From the NCBI GenBank assembly GCA_027972325.1, contig JAPMOS010000378.1, positions 1 through 22,129 on the forward strand: 22,129 nucleotides of DNA. Direction: 5' to 3'. Below are positions 1-7,655 of this stretch, piece after piece. A model generated the notes under the pieces. That model searched no databases and had not been told where the DNA came from. It saw only the letters and a list, made by a program, of their open reading frames with translations. The first letter of the stretch is position 1, and each line of letters opens with the position of its first letter. This DNA is from Paratrimastix pyriformis (lineage: Eukaryota > Preaxostyla > Paratrimastigidae). Both the position numbers and the translations under genes were made by a program.

Positions 1-85
1 CTCTCTCTCTCTCTCTCTCTCTCTCTGCCCTCTCTCTCTGTCTCTCTCTCTCTCTGCTCTCTCTCTCTCTGCTCTCTCTCTCTCT

Positions 86-115
<30 letters not shown>
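1..115. repeat. (CT)n microsatellite
   Basis: An almost pure CT dinucleotide tract broken by a few CTG and GCC interruptions. It runs from the window edge, so its true length is unknown. It directly abuts the first copy of the repeat at 116-180, and the two later copies are also preceded by CT tracts. No gene is seen here. Confidence 0.97.
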
Positions 116-118
<3 letters not shown>

Positions 119-180
119 TCCGGAAAACCGAGCCACCGGGGCCCGTAAAAGGGGAAAGGGGGGAGAAAGGAAATCACCCA
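116..180. repeat. CT-linked dispersed repeat, copy 1
   Basis: The core reads ATTCCGGAAAACCGAGCCAC, followed by a GGGGCCCGTAAAAGGGGAA-like stretch and an AAATCACCCAA-like tail. Nearly the same sequence follows the CT tract near 1042 and the one near 1190. The unit therefore seems to be CT tract plus about 65 bp, spread as a block. Its family is not recognised; it could be the end of a small non-autonomous element. Confidence 0.8.
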
Positions 181-253
181 ACGCACAAACAGTTGGCAGA
201 AGGGGAGAAAGGGGTACATAGATTACCGGGGTTCACCCCTGGGTGCCAGGGGC

Positions 254-1051
254 TTACCCCCGGGCCGCCCCCCTGGTCACTTTGCCAGGGTGGGCAGTGG
301 TGGGCGGCACGTCGGTCAGGTGCAGGGCATCGAGGCGGGCCACGGCGGGGACATCCAGACGTTCCTGATCACCACCCCTCGAGGCGGTGAGGCTTAAAGC
401 GGGAGTTGTTTGTGTTATATCCCTAGCCTCACACTCTTCGGGAGAGATCGGGACGGGGGACGTCGCGGTCGCGAGCGGGTCTCGTGCGGAGCGCTTGGCA
501 CGATGGGCACGGCGGTTGACGGGCTTGGCCTGCTGCTTCGGGGGGGCGGTCCCCGTGAGGAAGAACTTCTCCAGTCGCTCGGGCAAGGCAAAGAATGCTT
601 CATCCTCGGGCTCGGCCAGAACACTTGCAGTGGGCGATCGAACGTGAAGGCTTGGCGTCGGTAGAAAATGATAATCCCCTCCAATGATGGCATTCCACGC
701 GATGTTAGGCCAATGCGGAACGGGAACCAGTTTGAGATCAGCATCTGGCATAAAGAATGACTCCTTGACTGCGCACCGACGGCAGAAAACTTCGGCACGA
801 TAAGGATATGCACGGAACTTGGCGGAGTCTTTGCACATTGGGCATTGAGCGTCAGTCCCGTTCTTGGGGACATCAATGAAATGATCGTGTGTCTCATCAA
901 TTGGATCTGGATCGGCATTCTCCTCATCAAATTCTACGAAATCATCATCTCGAGCGGCATCGTCTCCTTCTTCAAAGCAATCCGCCTCATCCTCCATGGA
1001 ATGAAGCGGACTGGACGAAAAAAGGTGTGATAGTCGATCTCTCTCTCTCAT
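254..1051 (-). CDS. Zinc-ribbon, acidic hypothetical protein
   Basis: An open frame of 265 codons with no recognised family. If translation starts at the first Met (in the repeat at 1050), the first ~8 residues (MRERDRLS) come partly from the CT tract. The internal Met at about residue 19 gives a more natural start, MEDEADCFEEGD. From there comes a strongly acidic stretch to about residue 60, then CPMCKDSAKF...EVFCRRC, a CxxC-x17-CxxC zinc ribbon at about residues 70-94. A folded-looking segment follows (PHWPNIAWNAIIGGDYHFLP), then a basic, low-complexity tail. The coherent acidic-zinc-ribbon order argues for real coding, but the frame sits between two copies of the CT-linked repeat and may be a gene fragment or the cargo of a small element. 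Function unknown. Confidence 0.5.
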   Translation of the reverse strand: MRERDRLSHLFSSSPLHSMEDEADCFEEGDDAARDDDFVEFDEENADPDPIDETHDHFIDVPKNGTDAQCPMCKDSAKFRAYPYRAEVFCRRCAVKESFFMPDADLKLVPVPHWPNIAWNAIIGGDYHFLPTPSLHVRSPTASVLAEPEDEAFFALPERLEKFFLTGTAPPKQQAKPVNRRAHRAKRSARDPLATATSPVPISPEECEARDITQTTPALSLTASRGGDQERLDVPAVARLDALHLTDVPPTTAHPGKVTRGAARG

Positions 1052-1130
1052 ATTCCGGAAAACCGAGCCACCAGGGCCCGTAAAAGGGGAACAAAGAGAG
1101 AAAAGAAATCACTTAAAATACCAACTGGTT
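1048..1130. repeat. CT-linked dispersed repeat, copy 2
   Basis: It carries the same core as copy 1 (CATATTCCGGAAAACCGAGC, then CAGGGCCCGTAAAAGGGGAA) with a diverged tail. It follows a short CT tract and precedes a longer one. With copy 1 it brackets the frame at 254-1051 as direct repeats. Confidence 0.8.
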
Positions 1131-1133
<3 letters not shown>

Positions 1134-1184
<51 letters not shown>

Positions 1185-1193
1185 GTCTCTCTC
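1134..1193. repeat. (CT)n microsatellite
   Basis: A nearly pure CT tract with two GTCTCT interruptions near its 3' end, lying between copies 2 and 3 of the CT-linked repeat. Confidence 0.95.
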
Positions 1194-1262
1194 TCATCTG
1201 GAAACCGAGCCACCGGGGCCCGTGACGAAAGACCGAAATCACCCAAGACACAAAAGGAAAAC
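1194..1262. repeat. CT-linked dispersed repeat, copy 3
   Basis: The core is shorter and more diverged (ATCTGGAAACCGAGCCACCG, then GGGCCCGTGACGAAAGACC), but the tail again reads GAAATCACCCAAGACAC, as in copy 1. It follows a CT tract like the other two. Confidence 0.75.
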
Positions 1263-1293
1263 AAAGGAGGGAGGACCCCACTCTTCTTTATCT

Positions 1294-1487
<194 letters not shown>

Positions 1488-1842
1488 AAGAGGGAAGAGA
1501 GACACCGCAAGAAATGTAGGCACAGTCCACGAGGGAAGCGCCATAGTCAAGCAGTGTCCACCAAGCCAACATACGCAAGCAGGCGGCAGCGAACAAGGGT
1601 CAGTCAACGGCAAAGCGCTCAGGCGGAAGAGCACGTCAACATCCGAGACCGGAAATCAGGACCCACAAGGGATCCGTCACATGGTGTGGATGGACAGCTC
1701 ACGCTCTCACCACATCGCATCGGCAGCAGCATGTGTCGCGCCAAAGGGGTCCCCGACACAGGCAAAGACAAGGGGCAATCGGAGCATATGACACAGACCT
1801 TTCGATTGGGTGCGCAGTAGAATGTCGATGGCGAGCATCGAC
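1488..1842. other. No gene seen
   Basis: Non-repetitive sequence between the (CA)n tract and the GGGAC minisatellite. Several frames stay open but show no domain, motif or consistent protein-like composition. I see no RNA gene. Confidence 0.6.
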
Positions 1843-2250
1843 GACGGACGGGACGGGCAACGAACGGGACGGGTCGGGACGGGACGGCGCACCAGGGACG
1901 GGACGTAGGGGCAGCACGACCAGGACAGGCCGCACGTAGCACAGAGGGGCACGGTGAAGAACGGGACGGACGGGACGGGACGGGACGGGGCCGGGGTGTG
2001 GAGAGTGTGGGGGGGAGCAGAAGTAGGGACAGGACGAAGAAAGAAAACGGTCCATCCCCACGAGACGGGGAGTGGATCCGGAAAGTGTAGTGGCACCCAG
2101 AATGAGCCTACTGATCGGAGCGCTAGGGGCAGTGCCACCACCTCCGGGGGATCCCCCCCGGCCACACACCACCACAGGACGGGACGAGCAAAACAAAAGG
2201 ACGGGACGAGCAAGGGGGACGGGACAGGACAGGGGACAAGGGACACGGGT
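1843..2250. repeat. GGGAC-rich minisatellite region
   Basis: Irregular tandem units of GGGAC, GGACGGGAC and ACAGGGGAC recur at about 1843-1990 and 2175-2250, with a less repetitive segment around 2040-2160. The G-runs are all on the plus strand. Reading frames through it are proline/arginine low complexity and are not called. Confidence 0.8.
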
Positions 2251-2267
2251 CAGGACAGGCAGCTGAG

Positions 2268-3245
2268 TTACAGATGGATCGCCCATGGGGTCCACACTTG
2301 GTCGCCCCGGGACAGGAAGATCCAGTAACTGCAGCGCAGGACAGTGTCAGAGATCGAGGTGGAGAGGGTTTTGGAGCCAATGCCCAGCAGCCGGGTCATG
2401 GCATGATAGGAACGTGTCAGGAACCCGATGGAGCCCACCTCGAAGGGGACCAGCTCCACTGTCCAGCCCTTCACCGCCAGGTCGCGGGTCAGGGCCAAAT
2501 AGCGGGCTGTTTTACGCTCGTGTGCAGCACTCACATTGTGCTCCGAGGGGACTGTAAGTTCCAGGAGCACAATCTTTTCAGTGTCTCCGAGCGCAGCACC
2601 AGGTCTGGGCGCTGCTGGGTGCCGGCACCCCCAGTGCAGCATCCAGGGGAACACCATTCGGGAAATCGGGCAGGTCAACGTACATCACCCAGTCACGGGC
2701 CAGATCAAGTAAGCTCGGGGCGGCAGCAGCGGCAGCAGGGACGGCAGCAGGGGCGGGGACAGGGACATGGGCGCGAGGGGCGGGAGCAGGCGGGACAGCT
2801 GGAGCAGCTGGGGCAGGAACAGGAGCAGGAGCAGGGACCGGGGCTTTGGCTGCGGCCACAGCAGCAGCAGCTTTCACGAAGCGGACACAGGCACGGGTTC
2901 GAGCCGGAGCAGCCGCAGCAACAATAGCAGCAGCAGTAGCAAGGGCAGGAGCAGGAGCAGGAGCAGGAGCGGGAGCAGGAGCAGGAGCAGGGCAGGGGTA
3001 GGGACAGGGGCAGCCGCAACAACAGCAGCGGCCTTGACAGCGGATGCCCCGCTTGACGGGGGCCAGAGTGCGGGATTTCTCCACCTTGTCCCGGATCGCA
3101 CCGGCAACCAGGGTCAAGACGTGATTGTGACGCCACGTGAATCGACCCTGCTCGAGTGCTTTCCCGCAGAAGCTCAAGATGTGAAAGAGCCCACAGTGCG
3201 CTTTCCCACACAGTGCGCAACGGTCATCCACCGTTTTCCGCCATC
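2268..3245 (-). pseudogene. LINE A zinc finger and restriction-like endonuclease
   Basis: The zinc finger CALCGKAHCGLFHILSFC is C-x2-C-x8-H-x4-C (about 3167-3220). The RLE signs follow: RFTWRHNHVL, then after a long Ala/Pro insertion the proline-aspartate motif (RPDLVL, about 2596-2613, in a third frame), then KIVLLELTVPSEHN and ERKTARYLALTRD (near 2560-2480), and VELVPFEVGSIGF. The RLE nicks target DNA to prime reverse transcription. The motif series matches the ELTVPWEE-type RLE found widely in LINEs. The pieces are in different frames, so the domain is not functional here. Confidence 0.88.
2715..3020. repeat. GGAGCA/GGGACAGG coding minisatellite inside LINE A
   Basis: Units of GGAGCAGGAGCA and GGGACAGGGGCA expand on the plus strand. 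On the minus strand they read as Pro-Ala and Ala runs (PAPAPAPAPAPAPA, AAAAAAP). The tract splits the RLE region of LINE A between its conserved RHN-containing part and its catalytic part. Confidence 0.85.
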
Positions 3246-3557
3246 GGGTCAGGTTCAGAGGGGAGGGGACAGTGTCAAGGGTGGCATTCAGATAGAACTT
3301 GACAAGGGCCGGGGCATGTCATAGATGAGCCGGCTCCATGAGAGGTCCTGATGCATGCACTCATCCCAGTGCAGAAACCGGCCCTGCACAGCCAGCGAGA
3401 GCAGGTGTCTCCTGTGTGCCTCGTTCTGTTCCTGTTTCACCACCCCCAGGACCGCGTGCCGGTGCCCAGCCGCGTCCTCCTCGGGCTGGGGGGTCCGCTT
3501 CTTGCGGTCGGCCCCCAGACCCGCTCCTCCCCGTCTGCCCGAGCTCCGTCAGACGGT

Positions 3558-4013
3558 TCAGCTCGACAGTCCTCTCGGCCGTTTCCAGGGTGACGGTCGG
3601 GCGGAACTTCCGCTTTCGGTCACGGGACTCCACCCCCGGATGTATGCATACAGGTCGTTGACACGCAGGTCCGAGGAGTGTTTCAGCAGGTGCGAGCGCA
3701 CAGTGCCCATCGCACGCAAGTGATCGCCCAGATCCACACAGCCCAGCCCCTTCTGTGCCCGATCCAGGAACAGGATGTCAGGGGAGGCACACTTGGACAT
3801 GCCAAACCAGGCTTTCAGACGCTCCTTCACAGGGGGCATGAGGGTCCGCTCCACAAATGACTGAGGGAACTCATAGATCATGAAAGGCCACGACATCCGT
3901 GGTGCGATGGCGTGGTTGTACAGCCAGGCCTTCTGGGGTCCTGACAGGGACAGGGCATCCACCTTTCCAGCATCCCCCCAAGTCACCAGACACCTTCTCA
4001 CGGATCTTGTCAT
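3558..4013 (-). pseudogene. LINE A RT connection region
   Basis: This frame reads WLYNHAIAPRMSWPFMIYEF, then FGMSKCASPDILFL and GCVDLGDHLRAM. These are the hydrophobic helical segments that follow the thumb in RLE-bearing LINEs and precede the zinc finger. No catalytic function is assigned. It keeps the element collinear between the RT and the endonuclease. Confidence 0.75.
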
Positions 4014-4189
4014 CCCTCAGGTTCACATAGATCAACCGGCCCAGGCATTTGAAGGGCTGCTCCCCAGGAACGGGATCGGTTCGGGGCCAATGTGCAGGCG
4101 TGGGTCATACGGGCTGTACTCTGCGCTCGTGGTGGGGGTGACAGTCCGCACCACCTTGACATCACGCCTGAACTTTTTCATGCCGAACG

Positions 4190-5273
4190 TCAGGCACTTT
4201 TTGGTCTTGGCCCGCAGACAGCGCGACCACCCAAAAAGGCGTCCATTCCATCCAGGAGCATTTGGTTGTCTTTCTCATTTTGGGTCAGGAACTTTGTGTC
4301 ATCTGCGTATAGGGTCTCGCGGACCGTGATGGGGGCCGTACCCTCGGGGACCTTGAACGCGTACCCCGGCACGTCCACACTCTTCAGCCACTCCACAAGG
4401 AGGTTGTAGGTTGCGTCAAAAGGATCGTGGACAGTGTGCAACCCTGGAACACCCCAGAGAGGAAGGGAATCCACCCCGTGGTCCACTCCCGTGTCTTCAC
4501 ACAGGCAGCCAGACCTTCGTAGTAGTGGTACACAAGGTCGGCAATAGGCTCAGGGACGTGATAGTACCACAGTGTGAACTGGATGAGGTTGTGTTTCAAG
4601 CAGCCATAGGCGTTTGCGACATCAGTGTCCGTTTCGCAGATCGCCCGTTGGCTATCCTTGGCATTTCTCAGCGCCTTATAGGACAAGGTGCTGTGCTCCA
4701 CACAACCCGCCATCCGAGGCAGGAAGGCCTTTTGGATCTTCGTGTCAATGAACTGGTTGTCCAGCAGGAACGCTGTGAAACGCTGGTTCACCAATGTGAA
4801 GAAGACCTTCCCGTCGGTGTTTCCCACGGCAATCGGGCGGAACATGTCTGGTTTGGCGTGGTCATCGGGCTGGTCACTTTTTGAGAGCAGTGTGATGCGG
4901 GCGAGCTGCCATGACTTGGGAACTGTGTGCTCTTTCCACACCCGTTTGATGACCCGGTGCAGAAGTGAGGCAGCAAAGGGGCTCTTCTTGTAGAGAGTGT
5001 ATGGCAGACCGTTGGGCCCAGGGGCGGCCCCGTTGGATTTGTGACGCAGGACTTTCGTGAGGGCTTCCAATGAGGGAACAGTGAGGTTGAAGGGGGTGGC
5101 AGGTGGGGCGGGGCGTGCAGAGGCAAGTGGGGGCGGTAGGTCGTACACCGTATCCCGCTGTGGGTCACCATATGTCCGACGGAAATACTGTTCGGCTTCG
5201 GGGGCGGTGAAGGTGGGCGTGCCGTGTGTCGCTTTCTGGAACAGTGACTGAGCAAATTTGTACGGGTTCCGCT

Positions 5274-5274
<1 letters not shown>
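4190..5274 (-). pseudogene. LINE A reverse transcriptase domain
   Basis: The frame starting at the (CA)n tract carries RT signatures in order: an NGAAPGPNGLPYTLYK segment, VPKSWQLARITLLSKSD, FRPIAVGNTDGKVFF, QKAFLPRMAGC (QaGF-like), the aspartate motif ETDTDVANAYGCLKHN, and GVFQGCTLST (QGxxLS). The sense then moves to another frame near 4440 and continues to the catalytic box ETLYADDTKFL near 4310. The reverse transcriptase would copy the element's RNA at the nicked target. Downstream, a KTKKCLTFGMKKF segment (about 4205-4165) matches the thumb region of this group. At least one frame change lies inside the RT domain. Confidence 0.9.

Positions 5275-5319
<45 letters not shown>
5275..5319. repeat. 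(CA)n microsatellite
   Basis: A pure CA tract. LINE A coding sense begins at its left edge with no conserved residues to its right, so it marks the 5' truncation point of LINE A. Confidence 0.97.
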
Positions 5320-5321
<2 letters not shown>

Positions 5322-5440
5322 ATGATCTTTGAGCCTGTTGGGTATACAGTGCTAAGAGGAAAAAAAACGCACGCACGAAATCTTACTGGCGGCGTCCTCC
5401 TCCTATCGCGCTGTCGTGGCTCGTCCCACCCCTGCGCGGA
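5320..5440. other. Junction between LINE A and LINE B
   Basis: About 120 bp separate the (CA)n tract at the broken end of LINE A from the stop codon of LINE B. On the minus strand this would hold the 3' untranslated tail of LINE B. I see no poly-A tail, only a run of A at about 5361-5367 on the plus strand, the wrong strand for such a tail. Confidence 0.5.
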
Positions 5441-6535
5441 TCAGGGCGACCCGTGAAGGTGTCGTAGGGGGGGATGGAGAAATCCACTTGGGGCTGCGGC
5501 CGGGCGGTGGATCTGGGTGCTGGCTCGGTCCCTGCGGTCACTGTCGCGCATGAGGAACAGTGCCAGTATGCTCCGCGTCAAGTCCCCGCTGATCCTCCGC
5601 AGGGCCTCGCAGAGCGTCTTGTGTTCAGTGCCAGGGACGAGCTGGAGGAGGTCCCGAACCGACTGTCCCGGGATGCACCCGGTGGCCCCGAAGAGAAGGG
5701 CTCGGTTGTCGAACCCCGCCGCCTGGCAGTAGCCCCGATACTGGGCGAGCTTCCCGTCCCGCGCTTTTGCCAGGTCCTCGTCCCGCACGGCAGTGGTGAC
5801 GGCCAGCTCGATGACAGTGGGGGGTCTCCGGCCCTCCCTCGCCGGGGCACACCAGCAGGTCGGGTCGGAGGTGGCGCAGGTGGGCCGGGATTCGCGCCTG
5901 GAGCTCCTCCGGGATCTGGGTTGCCTTGCGTGCGTTGGCTGCCGAGTCGTGGACGACCACCTTCAGGCCGGCGGCCGTGAGGGCCCTGGCCAAGGCCCGG
6001 AGCACCTGGTCATGGCGCTTCACATAGAATAGCCGGAAGTGGCGGCAGCCCCCAGGAGGTGGCTCTGGGTCTCCACGGTCCCGCACCCGAATGGACAGAG
6101 CGCGGATCCCCGGCCCCCCGAGCCGGGCCTTGACCTGATTGACCCCCAGAAGGCCTGGCACTTGGCTGCACACAGCTTGCGCACCGTGGAGAGTGGCTCG
6201 CCGCGCCTGGTCCACCAGGTGTTGCTGACCCGGGCCGAGATGGGTTCAAGTGGGTGGTAGGCGTACGGACACGCCAGCCAGTCGCGTGCCTCCTCCTCCT
6301 CGTGGGCCAGCCTTGCCAGGGTCGTGAGCAGTGAGCGTGTGAGGAATTTGTGCGAGAAGGGCAATGGGGACTCGGCTGGGCCTGAGGGCCACTGGGCGGG
6401 GCCGATTGGGCCGCAAAGCTCTTGTGTTGGGAATGTGGCCTGGATGCCCCCTCTGTCTGGTGGTCCCCCGAGGCGCGCCGCCTCAGCCAGGCGGTCGGCC
6501 AGCTGGTTGCCAGGGATGGAGGGGATCACCAGGGC
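5441..6535 (-). CDS. LINE B zinc finger, RLE and C-terminus
   Basis: The segment begins with the end of RNase H and a linker (LARLAHEEEEARDWLACPYA, RKLCAAKCQAFWGS). The zinc finger is CPFGCGTVETQSHLL with its last Cys (GGC) past the run of G near 6050. RLE motifs follow: VKRHDQVLRALARAL, LRPDLLV, then after the run of G/C near 5822 VIELAVTTAVRDED and KARDGKLAQYRGYC. The PD, E/D and K-x3-Y positions of RLE are all present. The end, LTRSILALFLMRD, aligns with LVRDALALMTMRN of LINE C. Three frames are used within this segment, all switching in homopolymers. Confidence 0.88.
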
Positions 6536-7655
6536 CCCGGGATCCGGTCCACGTGCGCCGGGACGTAGCGGAGGACCACAGGCTTGGCCACTTGGAGGGC
6601 CTCCCGGAGGGCCAGCACCCGCGCGTGCGCAAACTGGATTCGCGTCCACCCCGCCGCAGCGCCCAGGGCATACTGGCTGTCCGCACAGATGGCCACCGGC
6701 TGGTGTGGGAGGAGGCGCCCGTCGGCCCGGGCGGACTTGATGGTGGCCGCGGCGAGCTCCAGCGCGGCTAGCTCCGCGTCGCCGTTCCCCCGCGCCTGTG
6801 GGAGGCGCACGGCGGCCGCGGTCGTCCGGTCTCGGGTCATGAGCACTGCCGCGGCGCCGCCGCCCTGTCCTTGTTGGAACGATCCGTCCGTGAAGAGGAG
6901 CGCCGCATTTCGCGGGACCGTGCTCAGCCAGCAGAGGTACGTCTGGAGCTCCGTCAGCTTGTTGAGGGCCGGGTGGCGCTCCGGTGCCTTTCGGGAAAAG
7001 AGCTTGGATGCCCGGATGGTCCGCTGCTGGACCGCCCATCGTCCAGCTATGCGACCGATGCGGATCTTCCGTCGGTCTTCGTACCAGGCCACCCAGGTCC
7101 ACAGGTCCCAGTTGTTGGCCGGTGCCTCGTGTCCCCCGTGGTGCTCTCGGTGCCGGAACTCCTCTGCCAGGGGGACTGCTGCCGCGGCCCAGTGCTCGCG
7201 AGCCGCGGGGTCGGTCGGTGGTATCAGGATCCGGCCGATCAGTCCGAGTTTGAGGGTCTCCTCGAGCCGGTCCAAGCGGGGGCCCCCAGCCCCCATGCGC
7301 GGCAGGAGTGAAGAGCAGGAGCTCCGGCATGCCCGGCAGGCACCAGCGTTTCCGGGTGGGCGCCATCTCTCGGGGGTTCAATAGCCAGTTGTTGCACGAG
7401 TCCCGGATGCTCCGTTGGACCCCAGCCATCCAGCTTGGGGGGGCGGGGCAGACAGCGAGGACATGCTGCAGGACGGGCAAGGCAAGGGAGGCCAGCGTAT
7501 CGATCTTGGCCAGCGGGGGGAGGTGGGATGTGCCGATGGCGGTGAGGCGAGCTTCGAATTCGATCCGGGCGGCCTCCAGCGCCGGCGTCGAGTCCAGCTC
7601 CCAGCCCACCTCGACCCCAAGGTAACGGAACGTCCCGCCCAGGGCCAGTGGGGGA
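6526..7655 (-). CDS. LINE B RT thumb and RNase H region
   Basis: From about 7655 the sense reads GGTFRYLGVEVGWELDS, LPPLAKIDTLASLALPVLQH and SIRDSCNNWLLNP, the usual post-RT thumb. Near 7290 it moves back to the first frame. RNase H reads LLFTDGSF (first Asp), GDAELAALELAA (Glu), ICADSQYAL (second Asp), then VLRYVPAHVD. The last Asp is just past another frame change near 6535 (IPGNQLADRLAEAA). The D-E-D-D set is complete. RNase H would remove the RNA template strand. Such a domain is usual in I, R1 and Tad type LINEs and in Dualen, and not in most RLE-only LINEs. Confidence 0.88.

Larger units (their letters stand above)
2268..5274 (-). mobile_element. LINE A: decayed RLE-type non-LTR retrotransposon
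   Basis: One LINE read right to left. Its order is RT, thumb/connection, C-C-H-C zinc finger, RLE. The 5' end is lost where (CA)n begins, directly before QRNPYKFAQSLFQKA, so any N-terminal nucleic-acid-binding region is missing. The 3' coding end at 2268 looks natural, as its last residues (SYWIFLSRGDQVW) resemble the C-termini of this LINE group. Coding sense passes between frames at least five or six times, so this copy is dead. No RNase H is seen between RT and zinc finger, unlike LINEs B and C. Clade assignment within the R2/NeSL/CRE group would need a tree. Confidence 0.9.
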
